NCBI GenBank assembly: GCA_934047225.1
Contig: OW203989.1
Span: 7,229,977-7,293,976 of the forward strand
Direction: 5' to 3'
Length of the DNA: 64,000 nucleotides
From: Ypsolopha sequella
Taxonomy: Eukaryota > Arthropoda > Insecta > Lepidoptera > Ypsolophidae
Positions 24,353 through 35,973 of this stretch are shown in pieces; positions within the stretch are counted from its first letter, which is position 1, and each line of letters starts with the position of its first letter. The position numbers and the translations under genes are program-made. The notes beneath the pieces were generated by a model. The model searched no databases, was not told the DNA's origin, and saw only the letters and a list, made by a program, of their open reading frames with translations.

Positions 24353-24570
24353 AATTGGGCAAGTGCGTGTCGGACTCGCACACAAAGTGTTTCGTACCCC
24401 CATACAATACGGGTACGGAACCCTAAAAACTTAATGGTAAATAAGAACAATGTGTATTGATGCCATAGCATCATTGAGGCGACACAAACAAGCCGCTAGC
24501 AGAGAATATAAAGTACTAGAATGAAAGCGCCTGGCTAACAATTCGCGGGTCCTACTGAGTATGGAACCTA
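24353..24570 (-). repeat. Family A copy, short subfamily
   Basis: It starts immediately after the previous copy with GGGCAAGTGCGTGTCGGACT. It then carries TACGGGTACGGAACCCTAAA and the GCGCCTGGCTAACAATTCG block shared with 40803-41790. The two head-to-tail copies suggest one family member inserted into the end of another. Confidence 0.7.
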
Positions 24571-24817
24571 CCTTAACCGTTAGGTTTTTCTTGTAATGTA
24601 AATATATAAACACCTATTACCATGAATTTTTCCATATTTTTCGGTCCTCTCATTTCGTAGATAAGGGGAGGGACATGATAATGTAAAAAAACTTTTATAC
24701 TGAACATTTCTTCTTCTACGAAACATACCCGCGTCTTTACAGTTACCAATAAAAGCGGCCCGATCTACGCTTTGTAGGTCATTAGTTTGAAACTCAAATA
24801 TTTTCCAAGCGGATGGT

Positions 24818-25513
24818 TTGTGGGTATGTTTCTTTGAGTTGGTTGTTCAGGGTCATAGTACAAAATACTTAGGTGTTATGATTGATCAACGGCTAAAGTG
24901 GCACGCTCATATCGATCAAGTCTCTAGTAGAATTAGAAAGCTAATTTGGATCTTTAAATCACTTCGTCATATAGTGCCTGCGAATAAATTTAAACATTGT
25001 GCTAACCAATCCAAGAAAAATCTACTTAATATTGTTTATATTGCTCTGGCACAATCTACTATAACATATTGTGTCACTGTATGGGGAGGTGCACTAAAGA
25101 CGAAATTCATGGAAGTTGAAAGAGCCCAACGTTCATTACTAAAAGTGATGTATTTTAAACCTTTCAGATTTCCCACTAAAGATCTTTATGAATGTTGCGA
25201 TTTGTTGACAATCAGGAAGTTGTATGTCGTTCACACAATTGTTAAAAGACATAGATCTCTCGCTTATGATCCTACTATAAATAATAAAAGGAGAAAGGAC
25301 ATAGTGGCTTTTACTGAAAATGTTAAGACTAGTTTTGCTTGTTACCAATATAATAAATTATCTGCGTACTTATACAATTCCCTAAATAAAAAACTAGATA
25401 TTTACTCTATGAACACGTTTAATTGTAAAAGTACTGTTACGGAGTGGATTAAACCATTAAATTATGAGGATGTAGAGAAGCTTCTGATATGTACAAGTGG
25501 AACAGTGGGTTAG
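24818..25513 (+). pseudogene. LINE reverse transcriptase C-terminal half (Jockey-like)
   Basis: This is the best-preserved coding stretch in the window, 231 codons. From about residue 12 it reads HSTKYLGVMIDQRLKWHAHI, a block that follows the catalytic domain in non-LTR reverse transcriptases. Then come YIALAQSTITYCVTVWGGA and VERAQRSLLKVM, and a C-terminal tail ending at 25511-25513. The catalytic YADD region is missing, as in a 5'-truncated insertion. The first dozen codons are probably not LINE sequence. The element acts, when complete, in reverse transcription of its own RNA. This copy cannot. Confidence 0.85.
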
Positions 25514-25564
25514 GTAAATATCAATCAAATTAGAATTAATTATTATATTAGAATATTAATATTG

Positions 25565-25611
<47 letters not shown>

Positions 25612-25985
25612 CAAGGAAAGAAGAGTTTAAATAATTATCGTTTATTGTTATTTAGTATACATATAAATAACTAATATTCACACACACACACACACACCCT
25701 CACACACACACACCCTCACACACACCCTCACACACACCCTTACATACGCACCCTCACACTCACTACAAATTAATAGAATAAGTTAAGTTACTTTAATTTA
25801 ATTGCATTGTATCTTTACTTGTCATTGTTAACTTTATATAAAAACTAAAACTGTGTGGAAGAGCGGGGTCTCCTAATACAAGTATTTACGTATTTAAAAG
25901 GAGTCTCCAACCCAGCTATGTTAAACCGCTTTTAATGATAAATAAAGATTTTTGTATTTTTGTATTTTTTTTGTATTTTTTTTGT
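25514..25985 (+). mobile_element. 3' tail of the 24.8-kb LINE
   Basis: The trailer includes an AT dinucleotide run at 25567-25607 and CA/CCCTCACACA repeats at 25680-25760. It ends with AATAAAGATTTTTGTATTTTTG-type repeats at about 25941-25985, which act like a variable A/T-rich LINE terminus. It directly follows the coding fragment. Confidence 0.7.
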
Positions 25986-26226
25986 AAATAACCACTTACA
26001 GAAGGTTTACTTCGCATAACCACGAAATAACCACTTACAGAAGGTTTACTCCGCATAACTAGCGAAAACAGGCACACGCAACATAGACGCGTACGTACGA
26101 CAATCTCAGAGATACTTGGGTGAATGTCAATACGAAATTCTGCCGAGATCCTCATACGTACGCGTCTATGCATGTGTGCGTCGCTCCATTGTCGAGTCGG
26201 CCTTCTGGTAGTTTCTATTTTGTGGT
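25986..26226 (-). mobile_element. MITE F (CACAAAATA ends), copy 1
   Basis: The main copy runs from CACGAAATAACCACTTACAG at 26022 to TATTTTGTGG near 26216-26225. Its first 36 bases are duplicated in front of it, from 25986. Subterminal inverted ACGCGTACGTACGA and TACGTACGCGT words make a strong stem. Other copies lie at 38695-38908, 62612-62826 and, partial, 56118-56167. TA is the likely target. Confidence 0.75.
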
Positions 26227-26474
26227 TATAGGAAGAATGTGGGGCTTCAGATCTCGTAGAATCGTTACATAACGTTCTTGTAGGCATATCGAATAACATG
26301 TTAAACTTGGATCAAGCCAGATTAAATATATTTTGCAAAAAGTGGCCGAGTGTTAGAGTGTTAGAGTTAAAAATAAATAAAAATAAATTAATTCAAATAA
26401 TAATAATTAAAAATTGCATTAAAATTAATTCTTTAATAAATATATATAGTATGCCTTAATTAGCTTTTTATTTA

Positions 26475-26668
26475 TAATTACACAATATAACTTGAAATAT
26501 ATACACTAAATAAAAGAAAATTATAACTTGAAATATATTTCGGCCCTTAGTGGGCCGTCATCAGTCAAGTATTGATGATTAATGACGGCCCACTAAGGGC
26601 CGAAATATATTTCAAGTTATAATTTTCTTTTATTTAGTGTATATATTTCAAGTTATATTGTGTAATTA
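26475..26668. repeat. Near-perfect palindrome with head-to-head hammerhead-like motifs
   Basis: Two arms of about 85 bases are almost exactly complementary, centred near 26571. Each arm holds TATAACTTGAAATATA twice, and GGGCCGTCAT or its complement. On the minus strand 26527-26569 reads CTTGA, CTGATGA, a GGCCC/GGGCC hairpin, GAAA, TATA and TCAAG. The plus-strand arm has lost CTGATGA but keeps the rest. Confidence 0.75.
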
Positions 26669-28029
26669 AAATTTATTCATAAATAAATTATGTACATCTA
26701 AATATATTTTGGAAGCCGAGCGAAGCGTAGTGGAGCGAGGCAACCCTTAGTAGTTCTAACAAAATTACAATATGCTGAAGCAAATTGTAGAATGCTGAAT
26801 TCTAAAATATCACGACGACATACATGTAATTATAACAGCACTTTAGGTCATCTAATAATATTAAACAAAAATAGAGCTAAGTCAGGAACAAAGATTTTTG
26901 ATGAAACCGCTTGGTCGCAGTTTAGTTTGATGCAATAAAAAAAAAAAATTCAACACATACTAGTTCCGTATCGTTTTCAAAAGCTGCAGCTTTGAATTTA
27001 CATTTCATAACTCCCCTTGTTCCAATAAAACAGAAAACATTTCACTAAGGGATAATCCGAAATCGATAGCATTTTGGTTGAGCCCTCGCCTATTATTTTG
27101 AATTATTGAACATCTTCTGTGGTAACGAAACAGGGGCCTTGCCGTGTACAATCCCAAGCAACATACATATATGCTTCGAGTAGACAAAGACTTGAAATTG
27201 AAGTAAATTTGCTTAGATTAGATTATGTTAAGGTGTGTTAATTTGAATGATATAGTTTCTGTCGATATTTGTATCGACACTGGTCGAGTCAAGGCCATTA
27301 GGGGAAACAAAAAGTGACTGTTACATTACAAAAGGCCAAAAGAAGGGTATAACGTTCGCTTTTACAAAGGGGCAGTGGAAACGTATTTCTTATTCCCGCT
27401 CTTGTTATACATAAATAATGTCCCATACCAGACGATTTTGGTTGCCTTTACATAATGTAATAAAGGGATACTACATGCATCAATCAATATTGTTTAATAA
27501 CAAACAGTAAATTGTTAAAAATAATTGATTGAGTTTCCGTCGCTGTGAGAATTAATGGTTTTAATTTATGTATTATCAATTATCATATATAAAATATCAT
27601 CACGACATGAATAAATTGTGCGATCTCATTAAGCGTCATATGAGGACTTTCAAAGTGAACTGAGATTGTATAAAAGCGATTGCGATCAAAAAAATATATA
27701 AATATAATAATAATAATAATTATTATAAAAGTTTTGTTATTATATTAATATAAGTTATTATTTAAGTAAGGATAGGCGGTGACAGAATAACAGCGTCCAC
27801 TTTGCTCTTGGCTGTAGGGACTAAAGCTGAGTCACCGACCTTTTCAACGGATTCATGCTAAGTTTCCTCTAACTTCGTTTTAAATAACAATTTGTTTGTA
27901 CTACAACTATGTGTCATCTGCTGAATAAAAATCTTTTTTTTTTTTTAATAACAAAGACCGTGTCTGTCCCAAAACTGGATGACAGTGGTGTTTATCAACT
28001 ACAAAAACAACATGCAAAAAAGTTTCCTA
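26669..28029. other. Anonymous AT-rich DNA, 1.4 kb
   Basis: ATTATGTTAAGGTGTGTTAATT at 27222-27243 also occurs at 49591-49612, so part is an unnamed repeat. No gene is supported. Confidence 0.4.
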
Positions 28030-28600
28030 GTAGGTTACTATGGACTGTAAAATGCAAGTTATGATTTTTACATCCCAGCGTGATCGCCGTACTTCGGACA
28101 CAAATGGACAAGGTTTTATTGTCCTTCCAAAGGTCCCCGTTACTCCAGGCGGAAAGACCCGCAGTGCGAGAGGGACGGAAACGGGAAAAATTTTCAAAAA
28201 GTCGGTTTTAAATTCATATTTAAATTGCTATTAGCAATAAGTGCCGCCTTTGTACACAATGTCTGTCTTTTATGTGAAAATGTTTTGTAAATTATGTTTG
28301 TAAAGGTACAAAAAGTGTAATAAAAAATAAAATAAATAAATAAAATTAACTAATGCAGCTATAAAAATTTCCGTAACCAGTAATTTTGGTATTGTTAGAA
28401 CCCAACTAAATATTTTTTTTTAAGTCTGTGTGCTATCCCAATTTGTCAGAATATCAAAAAAAGTGTAAATTTAGACCTCATTTCAATAATCATTTCTATC
28501 GAGTGAAATTCCTTCAATTACGTTTCTGATAGTCCAAAATCTAGAAAGAGGTCCCAACATTGTTATCCTAATTTATTTACCTGAATTACTTACTTTCTGT
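28030..28600 (+). repeat. Family B copy with nested LINE/SINE tail
   Basis: GTTACTCCAGGCGGAAAGAC and the GTGCGAGAGGGACGGAA block start at about 28138, and the body resumes at 28348 (CAGCTATAAAAATTTCC onward) through AGACCTCATTTCAATAATCA. Between them about 28230-28347 is foreign sequence ending in an AATAAAATAAATAAATAAA tail, like the 3' end of a retroposed element. A SINE-body fragment (CATCCCAGCGTGATCGCC) lies just upstream at 28069. Confidence 0.65.
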
Positions 28601-28639
28601 CTCCTTACCAAGGTATAAAATGTTTATGGAACAAGGACC

Positions 28640-28800
28640 CGGGTCTACCACGTAATTCTGATTTTTATCAACATCAACTTGAGATTGAAAGTTGACGTGA
28701 ATGCGACGACGCCCGCCTAACATGCCATCTTTTTTGCACGCACGTCAAATTTCAATCTCAAGTTGATGTTGATGAAAATCAGAATTACGCGGTAGACCCG
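28640..28800. mobile_element. Hairpin MITE with CGGGTCTACC ends
   Basis: Arms of about 60 bases, beginning CGGGTCTACCACG on the left and ending CGCGGTAGACCCG on the right, are over 90% complementary. A GC-richer loop of about 40 bases separates them. No clear target duplication. Confidence 0.75.
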
Positions 28801-28895
28801 CTGGATGTACTGTTTGCCTAAAACTGTAAATAAGCTAATTTTTCATTTTATTTTTTTATTCATACTGAAAGGTGTGACTCCTTGATGGAACTTCA

Positions 28896-28990
28896 TTCTA
28901 ACACAAATAAAAGTCTTCTTGTACGAGTTCCACTATTTTATTTACTTGGTTATTGCAACAAGTTTCGTCTATTTGACATCGTCGGGCTAA
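28896..28990 (+). repeat. Left member of a distant inverted pair
   Basis: About 95 bases (ACACAAATAAAAGTCTTCTT, GGTTATTGCAACAAG, TTCGTCTATTTGACATCG) recur inverted at 32690-32785 with over 90% identity. See the foldback between them. The two may be ends of one element or two independent copies. Confidence 0.6.
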
Positions 28991-28999
28991 TTGGAAATT

Positions 29000-29808
29000 A
29001 AGGGGAACGAAAATACAAACAGAAATAAAATGTCAGCTTTCGGATGATTTTGTTGCAATAATTAGGTTACGTATAGCCATAAAAAAAAATACATGTTTTT
29101 GGTTGAACTTTAAGGTATTCATTTTCCACAAACCACGTTAATCGATTCATATTTGTACTGTCAATGAATTTTTTTGTAACCCTCTATTGCACACTTCTTA
29201 TCGATTTTGTTTCAGGTATCGCTTTCGCGATTTTGTTGGTTTTTTTTAAATAAAATTAGTGTGAATGATATCTATTCATTTTCCAAATACCACGTTATTC
29301 GGGTCAAAAAAAGCACCCCCTTTTTCCAAAAATACGTAAATCCACTGATGCAGTCAGCGGCAGCAAGATATTGTCAGTCTACGCCTAGCGTTGGCGCCCG
29401 TAAGACGTGGAACCTGTGCCCTTTTTTGCAAGCTATAAATATCTCCCAAAACTACTTCAAAACACATTGAAATTAATTTTATAAAGTAATATTTCAAGGA
29501 GCATCATATTCCTGCCGTTAAAAACTCAACAAAATATGCGTATGAGTGATTTAGCTACATCTTGCCATAGTCATAACAACAAAACTGAATGAATTTGGAA
29601 TGCTTTCATACTTTTATGCGGGAAAATAATATATGTTACTCTAAAAGAATAACTTTGTGATCGTTATTGAAACCCAAATTAATTTACTTATACTTACTGA
29701 GATCTGTAACATATGTCAATGACCTTTTCGTGAAATTACCCTCTAGTATTGGCTCACCATTTCAGGTCCAATAAGTGAAGTTTTTTGCAAATTATATAGG
29801 TACACTTA
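29000..29808. other. Anonymous DNA
   Basis: No named feature. A plus frame of 87 codons at 29207-29470 lacks recognisable motifs and is not called as a gene. Confidence 0.4.
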
Positions 29809-31492
29809 CTTGGGATAAATCGCCAAGCATTTAAAATATAGAAATTTATTTTGAATTATTTACAGTGCATGGCAAAATTATAAGATCGTAGATAATCCTG
29901 TCGGTACATGTTCAGGTTCTGTTACGCAAAATGAAAACAATGAAACTCTTTTAGGATTAATTTGTTATCCCTATGTTTGTCTGTCTGTCCGTTTGTCTAG
30001 ACAATTTTTTTCTGGGTAAAATTAATAAATACCAATATAAACGGCCCTCTATAGAGCTGTAAAAACATACTTTTGACGTTTTTATTTATATTACGTGTTA
30101 AGTTTAAACGTTTTTTTTTTTTACGTTTTTCATACAAATTTTCTCACTATGAAAATGTAGGGATGAACACTTGAGATAATATTTTGCATTTAAAAGTCAA
30201 CACAGAAAGGAATTGTTGAACAAATAATGTAAAAAAATATGAAAACCATGTTGTTCTATTCTAAAGGGATTAATTATCTACTGTTCAATGTGGCGATAGC
30301 TTTGTTTATTTTTTTCCTTGAATTATTTTTTACTAAGATAACAAATAGTTTTCCTAATATATAATTATTTTCCTAATAATCCTAACTACGTCTCTATACA
30401 GCCCAAAAAGCAAAATTTGATAAAACACCATCATAATAGCTGTCAGGATATCGTCAATATTGCCTCGTTTTTACGCAAAGTTTAACAAGTTTGTATATTT
30501 TTATCTATACTGGAAATAAAAAAGAGAGAAATACTGGCGTCGTTCATGTTAAGATGACTAAGTTTACACACTTTGCTAAGTATAAACAATTACCGTTTCA
30601 TGGAAAACTGTTTTGACCTGAAACCATTTCACAAATTCAATTAACTTATTTTGAATATCTTGTCATCTTGCACTTCTTGATGAGAAATACAATTTCAATA
30701 AGTAAAAATACAACTTTTAGTTAAGAAAACTTATAGTTAAAAGTCTGCTGTATGCATTAACATATTTTTAATTATATTACAATAGTAATAAAATAATTGG
30801 CTTATCCATCGTCGTGATACCAGCCGTAAATTTCTTAAATAATCTGATATCACGCTTATGAAAAACCCAATTATTTTGAAGATACCATAACATCATTAAA
30901 ATATGTTTATGCATATAGCAAACTTTTAACAATAAATTGTCTTAGCTAAAAGTTGTACTTTTCCGTTATAATTATTTCTTAATATTTTGTTACAAATTCG
31001 GAGAAATAGCCCTTAAGGAAAACCTTGTATGAAAATATTTTTCATCTTTGTAACAAAGAAAAAAAAAAATAAACAAAGCTATCGCCACATTAAACAAACA
31101 GTAAATTATTAATCTCTTTAGAATAGAAAGATATGGTTTTATATTTTTTACATTATTTGTTCTACAGTTCCTTTCTGTGCTTTCTTTCAAATGCAAAATA
31201 TTATGTCAAGTGTTGATCTCTATATTTTCATAAGGAGAAAATTTGTATGAAAAAGTTAAGTAAAAGGCCATAAAAACGTTATAATATGTATGTTTTACAG
31301 GGCTGTAATTTTATTGATTTATTGATTTTACCCAGAAAAATTGCCTAGACAAACGGACAAACAGACAAACATATTAACAAATTAATCCTAAAAGAGTTTA
31401 GTTTTTTTCATTTTGCGTAAAGGGACCTGAACATTTCAAACTATGATACAAATAAATGTCTATATTTTAAACACTTGGCGATTTATCCCAAG
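29809..31492. mobile_element. Foldback element, 1.7 kb, arms about 500 bases
   Basis: Arms 29809 to about 30325 and about 31060 to 31492 are complementary with roughly four-fifths identity. They start CTTGGGATAAATCGCCAAG on the left and end with the complement on the right. Landmarks paired in order include TTACGCAAAATGAAAA, TCTTTTAGGATTAATTTGTTA and GGCGATAGCTTTGTTTATTT. The centre of about 700 bases contains a second hairpin. No transposase was seen. Confidence 0.8.
30711..30957. mobile_element. Hairpin nested in the foldback centre
   Basis: Arms of about 115 bases begin TACAACTTTTAGTTAAGA on the left and end CTTAGCTAAAAGTTGTA on the right, meeting near 30833 around GTGATACC and GATATCAC. 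Identity is moderate. It looks like a separate small MITE that landed in the larger element. Confidence 0.7.
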
Positions 31493-32689
31493 GGTAAACA
31501 GGTGTCCCAAAAGTCAACGCTTTCCCTTGGAAGGCTGGTACGCCAGCTCATGACTGACCAGAATATCAAATTATCACCTCAGCAAAAAGTAGATAGTCTT
31601 CGAGTTGATGGTACTTTTATAAATTCGAATAGATTTTTGAGAGTCAAAGCTAATCAGTTCTAAATTCTAAGGATAAAATTTTTGTTGCGCAACTCTGAAT
31701 AGTCCTGCTATTGATAAAGTCAAAAATAAACCTTGAAATGCTGTAACATCAGAAAGAAAAAATAAAAACCCAATTTATGAGCAATTTTTTTGTAATTAGG
31801 TTAGTTCGACACAACACACCCTGAAAAAAAAAAATTCTATGTTAGTTTTGCAAATTGTCTTAAATAACGGCTCATCAAATATTGTTTTTCAAATGATCTG
31901 GCAATTTCTGTGTATTTGAAAAAAAAGTTATTGCTATTTTACTACCAAAGGAGCTGCGTATTTTTTTAAATAATTAGAATTTAGAATGAAAGAGTGGCGG
32001 GCAGTAAAAATATTTGACGTTCATTAGAAATGCCATTTAACACGCGTTAGAGTGCGATAAATAGTGACGCTATCTAAAATGAGTTGGAATGAGATAGTAA
32101 CGCAGTTAAACGTGGTTGAATGAGAGAGGCATAATTGATATAAGCTACAGTGAGATAGATAGTGACGTGGTGCATTCCTTCTGAGAATATTGGTTAGTTT
32201 CCACTTTTTGTAATAACAACTTTAGTAAAAATTTTTTGTAAAGAAATTTTTGGTCCAATTTATTTTCCCGCAAGTGTAAAACCAGCTCAACGGGCGAAAA
32301 ATATTTAAAGAATGGGTAATGGTGACAATTAACCGTCACGAAATTATTATGTATCTCTAAAGGAGTGTCTGAAATGTTCAGAGGGTCAACTGATAAATCA
32401 AACACTCAAAAAACCACTTTTAGCCGACCATAATAAATTTACGTCCCGACGTGATAGCAAGTAGGATCAATGCCGTGTGACGATGATCGAAATACACTAA
32501 TAAATTAGATAAAATAAAATACGTATTACTTTTGACCCTGCCTCGTCCACTCTATTCGTATTTTTGCTATGGTGACGCGAGCTTAGAGACCGGGACGAAT
32601 TTCCCCCCGCGCGCTATCGTAAAATAGAATAAGCCACGCCCGGAACTGGTTTTTGTTTTGGCTATGTCATACTCTTAAATGGAAATAGC
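31493..32689. other. Anonymous DNA, 1.2 kb
   Basis: No gene. A 62-codon plus frame (31475-31663) crosses the end of the foldback and carries no motif. A GC-richer patch at 32560-32640 has no splice sites that I trust. Confidence 0.4.
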
Positions 32690-32785
32690 CCAACGATGTC
32701 AAATAGACGAAACTAGTTGCAATAACCAAGTAAATTAAATATTGGAACTCGTACAAGAAGACTTTTATTTGTGTAAATGAGCTTC
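32690..32785 (-). repeat. Right member of the distant inverted pair
   Basis: Inverted match to 28896-28990. The LINE-like coding tail at 32775 begins at its outer end. Confidence 0.6.
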
Positions 32786-33015
32786 CTAAGGATATGCAGA
32801 AGGTATGCATAATAAGTAATAATTTTAGAAATAAGATAAAAAATACTTTTTGGAAAATTTATATACCTATGTACTCTGTTTAAGATGTAAAAATAACATT
32901 TATAAAAAGTCCGCTGCTATCAGATAAACCAATAGGTTTCCGATCCGATCCCCTGAGTGCTGAATTCATATTTATATGTTGCTTTTGTATGAATAAACCA
33001 TTGACGTAAAATAAA
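32775..33015 (+). pseudogene. Probable LINE C-terminal tail and trailer
   Basis: A short frame reads NELPKDMQKVCIISNNFRNK and continues to a stop at about 32881-32883. Such NELP, then FRNKIK patterns end many LINE proteins. An AT-rich trailer with AATAAACCATTGACG follows to about 33009. Weak because so little coding sequence remains. Confidence 0.4.
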
Positions 33016-33950
33016 CATAGATTCACGATTCACCTCTCCAAAGCGTCCTCGCTAAATGAGCTCCAAAGCACGATTTTGGAGCACCTGCGCTCTCAGTATT
33101 GCTCGGAGTCCCAAATGGATGGATGATGATGGATGATGAATAATACCTACAATGAATATCAAACCATAACATTTAATTTTGTAACTTGTAACTTTTGATA
33201 CCCAATAAAAAAGCAACTTTATCTGAAAGCTTTTAATTAAAGCTAGTCGTTATTTATAGTGCGAGTTAACAGTGGGCTTTATGTCGCCGCTAAATCTTTT
33301 TATTTTTACGACGCGATAACTAGAAGTGGGTTGTTTGCCGTGTGTTGTTTTAGATTTACGAGAATTAAGCCTTAAATTTAATTGAAATTTATTAATTGGA
33401 ATGGAAACTGACAAAATATCAGACAAATCCTTTCGCTTCGAGTGGTATTAAAAAAACTTATATGATAAAACCATGCCGCCAAGTAATTCACATAGCTTAG
33501 TTTCAAAAAGATTTTTCTCAATTTTTTTTTCATAGAATATACGCCCTTTTTTATCATCGTAATTTTATAATAGAAAAAATATTTTTATAAGATATATGTT
33601 TTATAAGGGTTTTAGGCATGTGTTTTGTTTTGGGTAAGTTTTATATTTTTAAGTATTTGACTGTTATTTAAGTATTATTTTGTTTGAATAAAAATTTTCA
33701 AAAATAGACTCTAAGTCATAGAAAAAATGACTTCACATAGTACAATTATAAATTTATTTATTTATCATAAGTGGGTAAAAGATTATGGGTATGTAAATCG
33801 CTCCACCCTAGTATTGTCATTTCCCGGAAACGAAAGTTACCATGTCCCACACCACTTATCTCCGAAATAAGGGGACCGAAAAATAAAAATATAGTAGGTG
33901 ATTAACTGATAACGCAAAGATTACAGGAAAAATATAGTGGTCATGATATT
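33016..33950. other. Anonymous AT-rich DNA
   Basis: A GGATGGATGATGATGGATGAT microsatellite lies at about 33115-33136. Nothing else can be named. Confidence 0.45.
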
Positions 33951-34118
33951 AGGGTCCCGTACTCAGCGGGAGCCGCGAATTGTTTCTCAAGCGCTTGTTT
34001 TATCGCCTAAATGTTGCTATGGGATCTTTATTTTTGTTTTTTTTACCATAATGTTTTAAGGGTTTAGTACCCGTATTGTGTGATGATATGGAACCCTTTG
34101 ACCGACTCGTAGTTGGAC
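33951..34118 (+). repeat. Family A fragment
   Basis: AGGGTCCCGTACTCAGCGGG at the left, and at the right GTACCCGTATTGTGTGATG, GGAACCCTTTGACCGACTCG. Internally shortened. Confidence 0.6.
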
Positions 34119-34442
34119 AAATTTTTTTATAGTCTGCAGACTTGGTATCGACCGAGCCACGAGCTACATTCACAGCGGCCTGCTCTGGGACGGTAAAAAA
34201 AGCCTTATGGGTTTATCCGGAAGTTGTCTAATTTGGCCGGACCAGCGGTTATAAAGCCCACCCCTGTCCGCTGTCCGGTTTTATCCAGACACCTGGCAAT
34301 CCAAATCGGGTATAATGGGTACAATATTTTTCAACTAAGTGCACCTCTAACAAGAGATACGTTATTCATCCTATTTTTTGCTGGTGCTTGTGAATGAAAC
34401 ACGCGATTGAATTGGGATTTTTGTGAATTGTTAATTTTGTAC
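34119..34442. other. Anonymous DNA
   Basis: GC-richer than its surroundings around 34150-34280. No open frame with splice sites was found, and no repeat that I can name. Confidence 0.35.
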
Positions 34443-34450
34443 CATTTAGT

Positions 34451-34868
34451 TAGGGTTGCCAACTTTTTTTAGAAGAAATAAAGTACATCTGATTTCAGGG
34501 AAGGTAAAAAAAGTACGGTCCTTTAAAAAAAAGTATCCTTTATTCAAGGGAGTTCAAAGTTTTTTTTTTTTTTAATATTAAGGCAGCGGACGTTAGAAAC
34601 TAGGAAGGCCAGGCTCCATACTAACATCCGCAAATACTTTTGTGAAACTGTATTTTTTGTGCTCTTCTCACAAACACAAACGCAAAACGCGCACAAGTCC
34701 GATTTTTTTACGGCTGTGTTTTCGCTGGCTGATGTTGTCAGTTTACGTCCAATTTATTTATATAAAAGTTGAAATAAAGTATTTTCACGTACTTGGTATT
34801 TAAAAGTATAAAACAGGGACCCAAAATAACGCAAGATACTTTATTTTAAAGTACGGTTGGCAACCCTA
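34451..34868. mobile_element. hAT-type MITE with exact 8-bp target duplication
   Basis: Ends are TAGGGTTGCCAAC and its complement. CATTTAGT flanks both sides exactly (34443-34450 and 34869-34876), the target length typical of hAT elements. The 418-base interior has no transposase. A T-run lies at 34560-34572 and the copy otherwise appears complete. Confidence 0.85.
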
Positions 34869-34876
34869 CATTTAGT

Positions 34877-35371
34877 ACAATTGTTTTATTAACCCCATCT
34901 TCTATTTTAGACTATTATCGTTGCCTTTTTTAGACGATTCTATATGTAAAGAGAAGCAGTAGTAGTAAATAACAAATTTAAAATTTAAGCAAACATTTTA
35001 CTCGCACAAACATTTATCAGGGACTATGTGTATTTTACGACAATAATTCTGATAAATGTCATAACATTGCTTCATAAAACCCGAGTCGAGTATGGTAGAT
35101 TATCTTGAAGGCTAAACATACGACCATACTATGTTTCATCCATCCCCGAGGCTACGTCTCACCGAGATGTCAAGCCAAGGTCAGAACTAATGTGAACATA
35201 ACCTAATTAGCCTTAAGTGGATGTCCCGCTTCGCCTGAAATTACTTCGAGCAATCCCTCACTCCTACTGTGTAAATACTTATTTTTAACTAATAAGTTTT
35301 AGAACCCTGCACTGTGTCATATAAACCATATATTTTATAAGAAATAAACTGCTGTCCCTGCCAAGTCTATA
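34877..35371. other. Anonymous DNA
   Basis: Nothing recognised. AATTACTTCGAG at 35240 is shared with 56610 and may mark a repeat. Confidence 0.35.
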
Positions 35372-35373
35372 TA

Positions 35374-35971
35374 CAGTGTGTCCCTCGTACGAGTGCACAT
35401 CCGAAAGTAGGTGAAACTAGATCAAATATATCGACAAAAACAATTTTTTTTTTAATCTTGAAAAAATATTCGAGCTGGGTATCTTTGTATGAGACGCGAG
35501 CGCAGTGCCTTTGGGTAACCGCTCGTAGAGAATATTGTATTTATGATAGAACGTTGTAATTTTTTTTTTGTTAGAAAGATAATGGAATAGACAATGATAA
35601 ATAGGAATAAAAGTATAGTAAAACGGCGACATTATTTTGAAAAAATTGACTATTACTGAAAAAATAGACGGAAAAATTAAAGAAATAATCTTTTGGAATA
35701 TAATTTTTATGGTAATGGTAGTTGATTATGTTTTGGTTTTGATTTGGTATGCAACGTCTATTCTTAAGGATTATAACAGTCTTATTTCATTGCATTACTC
35801 GCGATAGATCAAAAGTTATGACATATTTTATACATAGTCTCTATGGTAGGCAAAAAAAAATTTAAAACGTAAATTTATAAACAAAGATTTTCTAAAAAAA
35901 AAAAACATTTTGTTGTCGATAAAATAAGGTCTAGTTTCACCCCTTTCCGGATGTGCACTAGGGACACACAG
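35374..35971. mobile_element. TA-flanked element, 598 bases, long inverted ends
   Basis: The left end CAGTGTGTCCCTCGTACGAG and the right end (complement of CTGTGTGTCCCTAGTGCACA) continue as imperfect arms of about 80 bases, including GTGCACATCCG and GGTGAAACTAGA. TA lies on each side. The centre is AT-rich with no transposase. The target fits a Tc1/mariner-like non-autonomous element. Confidence 0.75.
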
Positions 35972-35973
35972 TA

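Noticed and set aside
29207..29470. 87-codon plus frame
   Set aside because: Starts just before AT-rich low-complexity sequence, no conserved motif, no splice context.
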